Assembly (NCBI GenBank): GCA_025450095.1
Contig: JANWID010000021.1
Span: forward strand, 1 to 40,167
Length of the DNA: 40,167 nucleotides
Origin: Bacteroidia bacterium
GTDB lineage: Bacteria; Bacteroidota; Bacteroidia; AKYH767-A; OLB10
Direction of reading: 5' to 3'
The notes under the pieces were generated by a model, which made no database searches, was not told where the DNA came from, and saw only the letters and a program-made list of their open reading frames with translations. Positions 1-9,025 of the stretch are shown here, piece by piece; the stretch's first letter is position 1; each line of letters starts with the position of its first letter. A program made the translations under genes and the position numbers.

Positions 1-1010
1 CCATTTACATCACAAACAATGACAGTATAAGTACCTGCCACATTCGTATTGAGACATTGTACAGTAGAGCCAGTACTCCACAGGTAGCAGGCAAAACCTC
101 CAGTAACGCAAAGTATAGTCGAAGCACCATTGCAAATAGTATCATTTCCTGTAATGACAGGTACTGGATTTGGGTTGACAGTTAATGGAATTGATGCTGT
201 TCCCGTACAACCAAATACATCGCAAACAGTGACAGTATAAATACCTGCTGCGGTTGCATTGATGCATGTCGTGTTAGCTCCGTTACTCCAAATATAGCAT
301 GCAAAGCCTGCATTAGCACATAGCGTTGCGGATGAACCAGCACAAATAAAATTATTTCCTGTTATTGCAGGAACAGGTGTTGGGATAATATTAACAGGAA
401 TTATATTACTGAAGGATGTTCCGCAGGAAAGACTGAATTTAAGCCGGTACGATCCGGCTGTTGAAGCGTAATAATATAAATCATTAACAGTTCCAGGAAT
501 ATCAACTCCGTTCAGCTGCCATTGAAGAACAGTATCTCCAGGGGTGCTGGTGGATATTGCACCTGACCAGGGCATATACTGGTTGCATTCTAACAGAACT
601 GAATCACCCTGGCATAATGTAACAGTGGTGGAGGAATAATCTTCATCACAAATACCACCATTGAAATCGGGACTTATTACCGGTATAGGAAATGATTCAC
701 CCTGTACCTGGTTGAGGGAATCGATAGCCTGGCAAACAATCTCGGCACTTTCACCGAAATTAATCTGCGACGATCCGATGTTAAGAATAGTTGGCGGCAT
801 TCCCGGCGCACAATATCCGGGATATGCAATCCATCGATACGTTAGTCCGGGCGGTATTGGATCAGCTGTTAATGTGAGCACATTGGGGCTACATATCTCT
901 GTATTTCCTCCACCTCCACCGCCAGTCCAATAAACCGGGATGGTGAACTGAGCAACGACTGAATGGCATATCACAAATAATCCGGACATTAAAAGAACAA
1001 ATTGCTTCAT
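1..1010 (-). CDS. Secreted Cys-rich repeat surface protein (Ig/PKD-like repeats), 3'-truncated by window edge
   Basis: The reading frame starts with ATG at 1010-1008 and stays open for 336 codons to base 1, so the C-terminus lies outside the window. Residues 1-21 form a signal peptide (MKQFVLLMSGLFVICHSVVA, then Q). A Gly-rich stretch follows, then beta-rich sequence with paired cysteines. From about residue 197 two consecutive 70-residue repeats appear, visible in the DNA as a 210-bp period (compare 1-30 with 211-240). Each repeat has the pattern PVP-ITGN, C-G, FACY-WS-G, and ends GTYTV-VCD--GC. This pattern is typical of Ig-like/PKD-like repeats in SprB-type gliding adhesins and other T9SS cargo of Bacteroidota. 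The role in adhesion is inferred, and a C-terminal sorting domain is expected but cannot be seen. It is a separate unit from mpl, 346 bp away. Confidence 0.85.
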   Translation of the reverse strand, partial: MKQFVLLMSGLFVICHSVVAQFTIPVYWTGGGGGGNTEICSPNVLTLTADPIPPGLTYRWIAYPGYCAPGMPPTILNIGSSQINFGESAEIVCQAIDSLNQVQGESFPIPVISPDFNGGICDEDYSSTTVTLCQGDSVLLECNQYMPWSGAISTSTPGDTVLQWQLNGVDIPGTVNDLYYYASTAGSYRLKFSLSCGTSFSNIIPVNIIPTPVPAITGNNFICAGSSATLCANAGFACYIWSNGANTTCINATAAGIYTVTVCDVFGCTGTASIPLTVNPNPVPVITGNDTICNGASTILCVTGGFACYLWSTGSTVQCLNTNVAGTYTVIVCDVN

Positions 1011-1356
1011 TGTTTTTAAATTAAGTTTTACGGACTTTGTTTTAAGAACGGAAATCAGTACTCTCACTCTCAAATAGTGTTAAAGCTGCGCCTTAAGACA
1101 AACAGCGCATCACCTGCAGGATCCCTAAAAACTAAATATGGGTAAAGGAAACTTTTGATATTAGTTAAAGATAGCCATATAACCTGAATTTACAAATGCA
1201 GATCGGGGCATTATTCCGGAGATATTAACAGAATTTATATTATTAACTGCCGGTTTCTGTATACCTGAATCAATTACAAATTCCATTATGTTTTGGCCGG
1301 CAAACTATCATTTACCTGACGTTTTTGAGTGGTAATGAGTTGCACTTATGTTCTAA
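1011..1356. other. Intergenic stretch, no gene seen
   Basis: These 346 bases lie between the start of the repeat surface protein and the end of mpl, both on the minus strand. I see no open frame with a recognisable product, no RNA gene and no clear hairpin terminator. It should contain the promoter of the surface protein, but an exact TAnnTTTG -7 element on the minus strand was not found; the nearest match is CTATTTG near 1070. Confidence 0.6.
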
Positions 1357-2706
1357 TTATCCAACTGAAAACGACGCCAGATCCACTCCATCGAAAGTGC
1401 CCGAACTCATCATCAGCAATACAGAAGGACCGGTGAAATTTTCCTTAATAAAAGCTGTTAGTGTTACCGGATCATTAAAGACCCGGATCCGTGCATCCGC
1501 GAAAGCGTTTTTAACCTGTTCAACAGTTACCGGCGGCAGTTTTTTATGTGCTATGGTTTCCGGGTTGAAATAGACCACCGGTATATCAGCTGCCTCCATA
1601 GTTCCCGCGTATTGTTCAAGGAAATTTTCACTCAGGCTGCTGAACGTATGCAACTCCATACAGGCAACAATTTTCCTTTCCGGGAATTGTTCCCTGGATG
1701 CAGCGACGGTTGCTTTTAATTTGGATGGCGAATGCGCAAAATCACGGAATATGGATTGGGTGGCGGTTTTTTTTACCAGTTCCAAACGCCGTCCTGCTCC
1801 TGAAAAACTTTGCGCCGCAGTATAAAATTCATCGGTCGAAATTCCCAGCAAATGGCACACTTCGCGGGCACCTTCAAGATTCGATAAGTTATGTTTTCCG
1901 AAAACCTGCATCGGGTATGATTTATCATTTATCATGAGTATGGAAACTCCGTCACGGATTTCATATTCCGGTGCACCATATGGAGTGATTGTTACCAGTG
2001 GATTTATTTGCCCGGCAATTTTTGCTAATTCAGGATCTTCTTTAAAGTAGATCAATGTTCCTCCACCAGGAATTAAATCTGCGAATTTTTGAAACTGCTC
2101 CACGTAGTTTTCGAAGGTGGGAAATACGTTAATATGATCCCAGGCAATACCGCTCAGCAGCCCAATATGCGGACGATAGAGATGAAACTTCGGACGTCGG
2201 TCGATGGGTGACGATAAGTACTCATCACCCTCCAGTATGATCCATGGAGCAGTATAACTGAGACGAACCATTTTATCAAATCCGGCTACCGTTGAACCTA
2301 CCATGTAATCAAAATCCTTATTCAGTGTTTTCAGCACATGCAGGATCATGGAGGTGATGGTGGTTTTACCATGTGATCCCCCAATTACTATTCGAAGCTT
2401 GTCTTTCGAATGCTCATAGAAATACTCGGGAAAAGAGTAAATCCGCAATCCCATTTCCTTTGCCTTGAGCAATTCCGGATTATCAGCACGGGCATGCATT
2501 CCCAGGATTACCGCATCAGGATTTGCATCCAGTTTTTCAGGATACCATCCCTCCTTTTCCGGAAGTAAACCTACAGCCTTCAATCGCGACCGTGATGGCT
2601 CTTTTATTTCATCATCCGAGCCAGTTATCTTATATCCCTTATCGTGTAATGCAAGCGCCAGGTTATGCATGGCTGCGCCTCCGATGGCTATGAAGTGAAT
2701 GTGCAT
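1357..2706 (-). CDS. mpl: UDP-N-acetylmuramate:L-alanyl-gamma-D-glutamyl-meso-diaminopimelate ligase (Mpl)
   Basis: This is a 449-residue cytoplasmic ligase of the Mur family; E. coli Mpl has about 457 residues. It joins the recycled tripeptide L-Ala-D-Glu-meso-DAP to UDP-MurNAc using ATP and so returns murein peptides to peptidoglycan synthesis. Visible motifs are the N-terminal Rossmann segment HFIAIGGAAMHNLA (residues 4-17), the ATP loop GGSHGKTTIT (109-118), the Mur-central ILEGDEYLSS (157-166) and AWDHINVFPT (188-197), and a C-terminal Mur domain with FRDFAHSPSKLKAT. The DNAHHPT-like element of Mur ligases is represented by DFAHSPSK. The start is the only sensible ATG, immediately before the conserved first strand. 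It stands alone, divergent from the MBL-fold gene. Mpl is favoured over MurC by the AAMHNLA motif and length. Confidence 0.93.
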   Translation of the reverse strand: MHIHFIAIGGAAMHNLALALHDKGYKITGSDDEIKEPSRSRLKAVGLLPEKEGWYPEKLDANPDAVILGMHARADNPELLKAKEMGLRIYSFPEYFYEHSKDKLRIVIGGSHGKTTITSMILHVLKTLNKDFDYMVGSTVAGFDKMVRLSYTAPWIILEGDEYLSSPIDRRPKFHLYRPHIGLLSGIAWDHINVFPTFENYVEQFQKFADLIPGGGTLIYFKEDPELAKIAGQINPLVTITPYGAPEYEIRDGVSILMINDKSYPMQVFGKHNLSNLEGAREVCHLLGISTDEFYTAAQSFSGAGRRLELVKKTATQSIFRDFAHSPSKLKATVAASREQFPERKIVACMELHTFSSLSENFLEQYAGTMEAADIPVVYFNPETIAHKKLPPVTVEQVKNAFADARIRVFNDPVTLTAFIKENFTGPSVLLMMSSGTFDGVDLASFSVG

Positions 2707-2711
2707 TTTTT

Positions 2712-2746
2712 AATTTGGTGATTTGGTAATTTGGTAATTTGATGAT
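2712..2746. repeat. Short AT-rich low-complexity repeat (AATTTGGT-like units)
   Basis: Four imperfect units of the form (a)atttggt(g/a) run in tandem just upstream of mpl: aatttggtg, atttggta, atttggta, atttgatg. Similar AT-rich text with AATTTCTAATTTTGAATTC follows at 2870-2893 ahead of the MBL gene. Such strings are common between Bacteroidota genes. No function can be assigned. Confidence 0.6.
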
Positions 2747-2902
2747 GTCTGATTAATAATTTTTACTTGCAAACTGCCGACTGCCGACAAATTTACCTCT
2801 TCTCTATTGTTCACCTCACAATTTCCCGTTTTATTAATAAACACCGAATCGTTAATATTCAACCAATTTTTAATTTCTAATTTTGAATTCTTAATTCATA
2901 AC

Positions 2903-3748
2903 ATGAAGCTACATTCAATCAATACAGGGTACTTCAAGCTCGACGGAGGTGCTATGTTCGGAGTGGTGCCTAAATCAATCTGGAATAAGCTGAACCCTTC
3001 CGACGACAATAACATGTGCAACTGGGCACTTCGCTGCATGCTGGTTGAATATGGCGACCGGTTGGTGCTCATTGATAATGGTATCGGCGATAAGCAGGAT
3101 GCAAAATTCTTCGGTCATTACTTTCTTCATGGAGATGATTCTCTCGATAAGTCACTTTCCGCAAAAGGATTCAGCAGGGATGATATCACCGATGTTTTTC
3201 TGACCCACCTGCATTTTGATCATTGCGGTGGCAGCATACAATGGAATCGTGATAAAACAGGTTATGAACCTGCTTTCAAGAATGCCACCTACTGGAGCAA
3301 TGAGATACATTGGGAATGGGCAACAAAGCCAAACCCCAGGGAAAAAGCATCGTTCCTCAAAGAGAATATTCTTCCTATCCGCGAAAGCGGACAATTAAAA
3401 TTTATAACAGATGGTGCGGAACCATTCCCGGGTTTTCGCGTGAAGTTTGTTCACGGTCATACCGGGGGCATGATGATTCCGCATATCAGCTTTAATGGAA
3501 GTACAGTGGTATATATGGCCGATCTCCTTCCTTCGGCTGCCCATATCCCAGTTGCATTTGTGATGGCATATGATACCCGGCCGTTAATCTCACTGGAAGA
3601 AAAAGGTAATTTTATTAAATAAGCTTTCGCAAAAAATTATATCCTGTTTTTCGAACATGATCCGGGTATTGAATGCTGTACGGTGAAAGAGTCTGAAGGA
3701 AGAATCCGGCAGGACCGCTCGTTTCCGCTCTCAGAAATCAGTAGCTGA
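2903..3748 (+). pseudogene. MBL-fold metallo-hydrolase interrupted by an in-frame TAA at 3620-3622
   Basis: The family start is the ATG at 2903, which opens with MKLHSINTGYFKLDGGAMFG. An upstream ATG at 2807 would add 32 residues of AT-rich low-complexity text and is rejected. The zinc motif THLHFDHCGG (residues 101-110, HxHxDH) and HGHTGGM mark a metallo-beta-lactamase-fold hydrolase of unknown substrate. A TAA at codon 240 ends the reading frame, but the same frame continues for 41 more sense codons with family sequence, including YILFFEHDP, and ends at TGA 3746-3748. The His of FEHDP is the expected last metal ligand, so the 239-residue product should be defective unless the stop is read through or is a sequence error. 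The full frame would encode 281 residues. Its end overlaps the end of convergent comEC by 18 bp. Confidence 0.85.
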
Positions 3749-5815
3749 TCGGAAGGAATAAATATATGCTCCCTGTCTGCTAACACTGTAGACAGGGATT
3801 TTCATTTTCCTGAATTCATAACTCAACTTCTGAACCTGGAATAAACTACAGGACCCGTCGAGGATTACAATGCCCGGATTAAATTCTTTTATTATTTCAG
3901 ATGCTGAATCCGGCACAGGTTTACCTATGATAACACTGTGTCTCGATTGCAATTTAAAAGAAACAGGTTTTTTATAGTTGCCTTTGAGGAAAACTACAGT
4001 TTCTGAAATTATGTTTGTTATTTGTCCTTGTGTATTGCTGTTGAGTGTAATTGATTCCCTTTCGCATATCTTTTTACTGACCAGGTATTCTTCGGTAGCA
4101 TACCGGATTGTTTTTGGTTTGTGGTTTTGATCCGTAATCAGGGTAGCCTTTCGCCCGGAAATGAAAGCTATCAGTGAAGTGCCCCGGCAATCGAATACCA
4201 CAAACTCCTGCTGTCTTAAAGTCTCAAAACTTCTGTGAATCTCAATTGACAGGAAAATCACCATACAGGTAAGCGCTGTCATCAATAAAAAGTTGTTTCG
4301 TGTTACCAGCCAGCTGGTAATGCTGAACAGTAAGGCGTACAACAATAACAATTCAAAAGTGTTGATATAAACGCCTGTCGTAACAGCACCAGGAATGTTT
4401 CCAATTGAAACCACCTGGAAATTCAACAGCTTTATTCCCCATGAAGTTACCGTTCCGGTGATCAGTCCTGCATAAGGAATCCAATCGGTAACGAGTAGTA
4501 AAAGGCCGCTGTACATTACCAGGGTTGATAATGGAATGATGAGGAGATTTGCAAGGAGAAAATAATTTGGAAACTGGTGAAAAAGCAAGAGGCTTAAAGG
4601 AAAAGTTGCCAGTTGTGCGGCAGATGAAATGGAAATCAACTCCCATATTTTATGACTGATTTTTCCGGGTGCTGTCCAGAGGGAAAGGATCAACGGATGC
4701 AGAAAAATGATTCCACACACTGCCAGGAATGAAAGCCTGAAACCTGCACTCATAACCAGCCGGGGTTCCATGATGAAAAGCAAAAAGCACGAGCTGCACA
4801 TCAAGTTGTAGATGGATGCTTCACGGTTCATCCACTTCCCGGTACAAACCAGGCTGAGCATGGCTGCGGCCCTGATTACAGATGGAGAAAAACCTGTTAC
4901 CATAGCATAAAACCATATTAATGTCAGCAGTAAAATGTATCTCAAATGACGTAACCATTTATTCTTCTCCATCCAGGAAAGTAGTCCTGCAAGGATTACA
5001 TAGATCAGCATCACATGCATACCCGAAACACATAGCACATGCAACACACCTGCACCCGACCATGAGTTTTCCAGTTCAGGATCCAGCCAGTCTTCGTATC
5101 CCAGAAGTAAAGCTCCGGCAACGCCAAGATCTTCTTTACCCAGGTGTCGTTTCAGTTTTTCAAGGAAAATATCCCGCAACTGGTCCGCGTAGCTGAATAA
5201 TTCCTTTTGCTTCTTTTTATTTGTTAAAAGATAATCATCACCTTCAGCAAACAGTTGGTACCAGGCTCCCTGTGCGGCATTATACATTCTCGCATCGAAT
5301 GACCCAGGATTGGAAGGTGGTGGAATTTCAACCGCGTTCCCTTTTACAAGAAGGGTATTTCCCCGTCTGGCGGAAAAAGGTTTGCTATCGTGAATAAAAA
5401 CAGCAAGCTTTCCGCTAGCAGGATACCATGTTAGGTTTTCCCGAACTGCGATCACCGTTAAAATAAAGCGGTGACCTTTTTCTGTCGACACCGGATCTTT
5501 TACAAGCAGCCCTGCGAAAACTCCGGCGGTTTTATATTTCTGAAAATGATGCGGGCGATGTATGTTATCCGACATCCACAATAAACAACAACCCAGACTG
5601 AAAAAGCAACAATAAAATGGAATTCCTGCCAGCCATCGTTGTGCATATTTTCCGGATGCATAATTTTTAACTGTAAAAATTCCTGCGACGAAAAAACTAA
5701 TTAGAGCAAGTAGAGGATAACATGCATTGTGAATGCCGAAATGAATTGCATACAAAACTCCGGAAGTGAAAGGTAACAGGAACCGGAATACCGGGAAACG
5801 ACTGAAAATTTTCAT
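3731..5815 (-). CDS. comEC: ComEC/Rec2-family competence membrane protein
   Basis: This 694-residue polytopic inner-membrane protein is the predicted channel that carries single-stranded DNA into the cytoplasm during natural transformation. The N-terminus has several TM segments and a DUF4131-like soluble beta domain containing NPGSFDARMYNAAQGAW. The Competence core follows, with ALLLGYEDWLDPEL and the signature HVLCVSGMHVMLIY, then about eight hydrophobic helices, including the stretch ending GFSPSVIRAA. The C-terminus after the last helix is a short soluble region (from FVVFDCRGTS) without the HxHxDH motif of a complete metallo-beta-lactamase domain, which is common for Bacteroidota ComEC. 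Its stop codon lies inside the read-through end of the convergent MBL-fold gene. The start ATG at 5815 precedes a plausible first TM segment. Confidence 0.9.
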   Translation of the reverse strand: MKIFSRFPVFRFLLPFTSGVLYAIHFGIHNACYPLLALISFFVAGIFTVKNYASGKYAQRWLAGIPFYCCFFSLGCCLLWMSDNIHRPHHFQKYKTAGVFAGLLVKDPVSTEKGHRFILTVIAVRENLTWYPASGKLAVFIHDSKPFSARRGNTLLVKGNAVEIPPPSNPGSFDARMYNAAQGAWYQLFAEGDDYLLTNKKKQKELFSYADQLRDIFLEKLKRHLGKEDLGVAGALLLGYEDWLDPELENSWSGAGVLHVLCVSGMHVMLIYVILAGLLSWMEKNKWLRHLRYILLLTLIWFYAMVTGFSPSVIRAAAMLSLVCTGKWMNREASIYNLMCSSCFLLFIMEPRLVMSAGFRLSFLAVCGIIFLHPLILSLWTAPGKISHKIWELISISSAAQLATFPLSLLLFHQFPNYFLLANLLIIPLSTLVMYSGLLLLVTDWIPYAGLITGTVTSWGIKLLNFQVVSIGNIPGAVTTGVYINTFELLLLYALLFSITSWLVTRNNFLLMTALTCMVIFLSIEIHRSFETLRQQEFVVFDCRGTSLIAFISGRKATLITDQNHKPKTIRYATEEYLVSKKICERESITLNSNTQGQITNIISETVVFLKGNYKKPVSFKLQSRHSVIIGKPVPDSASEIIKEFNPGIVILDGSCSLFQVQKLSYEFRKMKIPVYSVSRQGAYIYSFRSATDF

Positions 5816-6023
5816 GAAGCGAAAAGCATTGAATGAAAAGTGATGCTAATTTAATAAAGCAATTTCAATCTGGTTGTTAACAGGTTCTTGTTTTACTAAA
5901 AACCAATCCTGTTAATTGACATCAGAATAATTAACTACCACTTTAAAAAGTAATAGTTAATTACGTGATTTGCAGCGTTTAATAAGATTTTGAAAAGCTT
6001 ACCCATATATAGAAATATTGTTT

Positions 6024-6031
6024 TATTTTTG
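6024..6031 (+). promoter_or_regulatory. Bacteroidota -7 promoter element TATTTTTG
   Basis: TATTTTTG fits the Bacteroidota consensus TAnnTTTG and is followed by CC, as at 31301-31310 and 31398-31407. It ends 34 nt before the ATG of the T9SS cargo gene, giving a predicted short leader. A -33 TTTG at standard spacing is not evident. Confidence 0.55.
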
Positions 6032-6065
6032 CCTGTAACATAAATCCATAAACTTTATCAAATTC

Positions 6066-7835
6066 ATGAAAAAACAATTACTTCTATTTGCTGCTTTATG
6101 CCTGGCTGTTATCGGGGCTAACGCACAAGGCACCTGGATAGCTCAGGCTTCCGGATTTCCAAGTGTTTCCACAGGTGTGTTTAACATTAGCGTATGTGAT
6201 TCCCAAACTGTTTGGATTTCGTCGTATGATGGTTCCGGTGCTGCTGCTAATTTCCGTGATTACTCTATGACAATCGACGGTGGAGCAACCTGGATCCCGG
6301 GTGTTGTTCCTGCTCCCGCAGGTCATGCCTGGTCGATGATTTTCGGTCTCGATGCTTCTACTGCATGGGCTATGATGTATAATGCTACTGCCGGAACCGG
6401 CGGTGGTATCTGGAAAACTACTGATGGTGGTGTAAACTGGAACCAACAAGGTGTTGGAACTATTTTCAACGCCAGTTCATTCCCGAATGTGGTTTATTTC
6501 TGGGATGCGAACGTAGGTTTTACCATGGGTGATCCCAATCCTACAGGATTTGAGATCTATACTACTGCTGATGGTGGCACAACATGGGTACCTGTTCCTT
6601 CTGCAAATATTCCTGTACCGTTAACCGGTGAATTTGGAATTGTAGATCACTTTGAAGTTGTAGGCAATACCGTTTGGTTTGATACCAACAAAGGCCGTGT
6701 TTACAAATCCATTGACCAGGGAGCTACCTGGACTGTTTCATCTACAGGTCTTACTGTACCAGCCAACAACGCAATTGACCTTGTGTTTTATGATGCAAAC
6801 AACGGTCTCGCGAGACTTTACAATAACACCTCCGGTGCCAATACAATAAAAAGAACCAGTGATGGCGGCGCTACCTGGACTACAGGTACATCAACCGGTA
6901 ACATGTTCGGTAACGACATCGATTATGTCCCTGGTACTACTTCACGTATTGTTTCCACAGGTGCGGCTGCAGGATTTATCGGGTCTTCATACAGTGATGA
7001 TGGCGGATTAACCTGGATTGATATCGAAACAGCTGCTCAGCGTACTGCTTTGGGTGTTTATAGTGCCGATATTATGTGGGCTGGTGGATTTACCACTTCT
7101 CCTACTGCTGATGGTATCTTTAAATATTCACCACTTGCTGTTATAGTTTGTAATGACCCAAGTGTGAGCTCCGGAATCTCTTCATCTCCTGACTCCACAA
7201 TCTGCTTTAATGATACTCTACTTGTAAGTACTATTGGTGCAGTGTCTCCTACAGTAGGTATTGATTTTGGTTGGGCTATGATTATTTCTTCAGCCGATAT
7301 CAGTTTCAACAACGATCCATTGAACGACCCAAGTTTCCTGGGTGGAACTAACGTGATCGTACCAGCAGCTACACAGAATACTATTCTTCCTAACAACGGA
7401 TCTATTTTCCCTGCAGGTATTTATTATCTGACATCGGTTGTATTTGGTAATGCAACCAGCACCGGACCGAATGTTTTTGAGCATACGCTTGATCCTACTT
7501 GCACATTTACTGGACAGTCGGTAATGATTGAGCTGTATGATGTAAATGAGCCCAGCTGCTTTATTGGTCTCAACGAATTGAATGGTGCTGTTGCAATGCA
7601 TGCTTTCCAGGTGAATCAAAACCAAATGCAGGTTGAAATCAATTCAGGAAAACAAGCAAACCTGAACCTGAATGTATTTGACATCACTGGCCGCCTGGTA
7701 CTTGATCAGCAAATCAATGTTATCAAAGGCAACAACTCTGAAGTAATTGATATCGCTTCGCTGAATGCAGGCCCTTATGTTATCCGCATCAGCGATAACA
7801 GCGGTGTGGTAACCAGCAAATTCATCCGTTACTAA
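6066..7835 (+). CDS. T9SS-secreted protein with BNR/Ycf48-like repeats and C-terminal sorting domain
   Basis: The product is 589 residues with a signal peptide (MKKQLLLFAALCLAVIGANA, then Q). Repeated Asp-box-like elements appear across residues 70-330: TIDGGATWIPG, TTDGGVNWNQQ, TADGGTTWVPV, SIDQGATWTVS, SDGGATWTTG and DDGGLTWIDI. These mark a beta-propeller of the sialidase/Ycf48-like superfamily. A beta-rich segment follows at about 360-490. The last ~80 residues form a type A T9SS sorting domain (LNLNVFDITGRLVLDQ, then YVIRISDNSGVVTSKFIRY), which directs export through the type IX system and attachment or release at the cell surface. The ligand or enzymatic activity is unknown, since Asp-box proteins are often non-catalytic. 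It has its own promoter and terminator, so it is probably monocistronic. Confidence 0.9.
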   Translation: MKKQLLLFAALCLAVIGANAQGTWIAQASGFPSVSTGVFNISVCDSQTVWISSYDGSGAAANFRDYSMTIDGGATWIPGVVPAPAGHAWSMIFGLDASTAWAMMYNATAGTGGGIWKTTDGGVNWNQQGVGTIFNASSFPNVVYFWDANVGFTMGDPNPTGFEIYTTADGGTTWVPVPSANIPVPLTGEFGIVDHFEVVGNTVWFDTNKGRVYKSIDQGATWTVSSTGLTVPANNAIDLVFYDANNGLARLYNNTSGANTIKRTSDGGATWTTGTSTGNMFGNDIDYVPGTTSRIVSTGAAAGFIGSSYSDDGGLTWIDIETAAQRTALGVYSADIMWAGGFTTSPTADGIFKYSPLAVIVCNDPSVSSGISSSPDSTICFNDTLLVSTIGAVSPTVGIDFGWAMIISSADISFNNDPLNDPSFLGGTNVIVPAATQNTILPNNGSIFPAGIYYLTSVVFGNATSTGPNVFEHTLDPTCTFTGQSVMIELYDVNEPSCFIGLNELNGAVAMHAFQVNQNQMQVEINSGKQANLNLNVFDITGRLVLDQQINVIKGNNSEVIDIASLNAGPYVIRISDNSGVVTSKFIRY

Positions 7836-7856
7836 GAAATCATATTCTTAATACCA

Positions 7857-7892
7857 AACAGGCTGTCCTTACCGGGCGGCCTGTTTTTTTTT
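7857..7892 (+). terminator. Rho-independent terminator after the T9SS cargo gene
   Basis: The stem is aacaggc (7857-7863) with gcctgtt (7879-7885), followed by a run of T to 7892. It begins 22 nt after the stop codon of the upstream gene. Confidence 0.85.
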
Positions 7893-7912
7893 CAATGGTT
7901 CTCCCTGATATT

Positions 7913-7920
7913 TATCTTTG
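7913..7920 (+). promoter_or_regulatory. Putative -7 element TATCTTTG before the rhomboid gene
   Basis: TATCTTTG matches TAnnTTTG and lies just after the terminator and 10 nt before the preferred ATG at 7931. The transcript would have a leader of only a few bases. This spacing is also why 7931 is preferred over the ATG at 7895, which lies upstream of the element. Confidence 0.45.
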
Positions 7921-7930
7921 CGAAACTTCT

Positions 7931-8536
7931 ATGACTACAGGTATCATCATCTTTACAGTATTACTCTCGGTTGCAGCTTTTTACAACCAGGAGCTAAAGC
8001 ACAGGCTTATCTTCAATCCGTACATGATCAGTGTCCGGAAACAATGGTACCGCTTCCTTACTTCCGGATTTATTCATGCCGACTGGATCCACCTTCTTAT
8101 CAATATGCTGGTGCTATGGAGTTTTGGCCGGGTGGTGGAAAACGATTATGCTGTCGTGTTTGAAGAAAAGGCTTCCTTCTATTACCTGTTACTCTATGTG
8201 GGTGGAATTATTATTTCAATTACTCCCAGTTACAAACGTCACATGCACAATGCCGGATACAATGCGTTGGGTGCTTCCGGAGCTGTAGCTGCGGTATTAT
8301 TTACAGCAATACTGTTTCGTCCTATGGATAAGATCTATCTGTATGGAGTATTCGGTTTACCTGGAATCATCATGGGTGTTGCTTACCTGGGATACAGTTA
8401 CTACATGGACAAAAAAGGTGGTGATAATGTAAATCATGATGCGCATTTCTGGGGAGCTGTTTATGGAGTTTTATTTACCATACTATTGAAGCCAACTATA
8501 GTATTGCATTTCCTTGATGAACTGACGTCGTTTTAA
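7931..8536 (+). CDS. Rhomboid-family intramembrane serine protease
   Basis: The preferred start at 7931 gives 201 residues with about six TM helices. Rhomboid hallmarks are visible: WYRFLTSGFIHADWIHLLINM (residues 39-59), including the L1-loop W-R-HxxxxHLxxN pattern; GASGAV, with the nucleophile Ser116; and the TM6 element HFWGAVYG, with the catalytic His172. The enzyme cleaves TM substrates within the inner membrane; the substrate is unknown. It is the first gene of a tight unit with the phosphatase (3-nt gap) and the class IV aminotransferase (ATGA overlap). That arrangement suggests co-transcription, but no shared pathway is obvious. The ATG at 7895 would add a 12-residue extension spanning the predicted promoter. 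Confidence 0.88.
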   Translation: MTTGIIIFTVLLSVAAFYNQELKHRLIFNPYMISVRKQWYRFLTSGFIHADWIHLLINMLVLWSFGRVVENDYAVVFEEKASFYYLLLYVGGIIISITPSYKRHMHNAGYNALGASGAVAAVLFTAILFRPMDKIYLYGVFGLPGIIMGVAYLGYSYYMDKKGGDNVNHDAHFWGAVYGVLFTILLKPTIVLHFLDELTSF

Positions 8537-8539
8537 TTC

Positions 8540-9025
8540 ATGAAGCAGAAAGCGATATTCCTGGACCGTGACGGTGTGATTAACCGGGATATTCTCGATT
8601 ATACCTGGAGGGTACGAGATTTTGTTTTACTGGAAGGAATTTTTGAGGCTTGCATGGAATTTCAGAAGAAGGGTTACCTGCTGATTGTAATCACCAACCA
8701 GGGTGGTATTGCAAAGGGACTCTATTCTCATGACGATGTGAATGCATTGCATGAAATTATGAAACGGGCATTCCTGGATCATGGGATCACAATTACCGAA
8801 ATTTACTATTGTCCGCACCATGATGTTACCGGTAAATGTCTGTGCCGGAAACCAGGTTCTTTAATGGTGGAGAAAGCAATTGCACGATTCGATATTGACC
8901 CTTCGCAGTCTTATTTTATTGGCGATCGTAAACGAGACATTCTTGCCGGTGCCGGTGCGGGTGTAAAAGGAATATTGGTGGACGTAAATAACGATTTGCG
9001 GAAAGTTATTTCCAGGATCCCATGA
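8540..9025 (+). CDS. gmhB: HAD-IIIA phosphatase, D-glycero-D-manno-heptose 1,7-bisphosphate 7-phosphatase type (GmhB-like)
   Basis: The 161-residue protein matches the size of single-domain HAD-IIIA phosphatases. Motif I is FLDRDGVINRD (residues 7-17, nucleophile Asp9 and acid/base Asp11), motif II is VITNQGG, and motif IV is IGDRKRDILAGAGAG. A zinc-binding element YYCPHHDVTGKCLCRKPG sits between them, as in GmhB and histidinol-phosphate phosphatase N-domains. The likely reaction is removal of the 7-phosphate from a heptose bisphosphate in ADP-heptose synthesis, an LPS core precursor. No other heptose genes are adjacent, so substrate identity rests on family resemblance. It overlaps the next gene by ATGA, indicating translational coupling. 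Confidence 0.82.
   Translation: MKQKAIFLDRDGVINRDILDYTWRVRDFVLLEGIFEACMEFQKKGYLLIVITNQGGIAKGLYSHDDVNALHEIMKRAFLDHGITITEIYYCPHHDVTGKCLCRKPGSLMVEKAIARFDIDPSQSYFIGDRKRDILAGAGAGVKGILVDVNNDLRKVISRIP

Noticed and set aside
3620..3622. TAA reassigned as a sense codon
   Set aside because: TAA ends 22 of the 31 recognised genes, so it is an active stop; the MBL gene lesion must be mutation or error.
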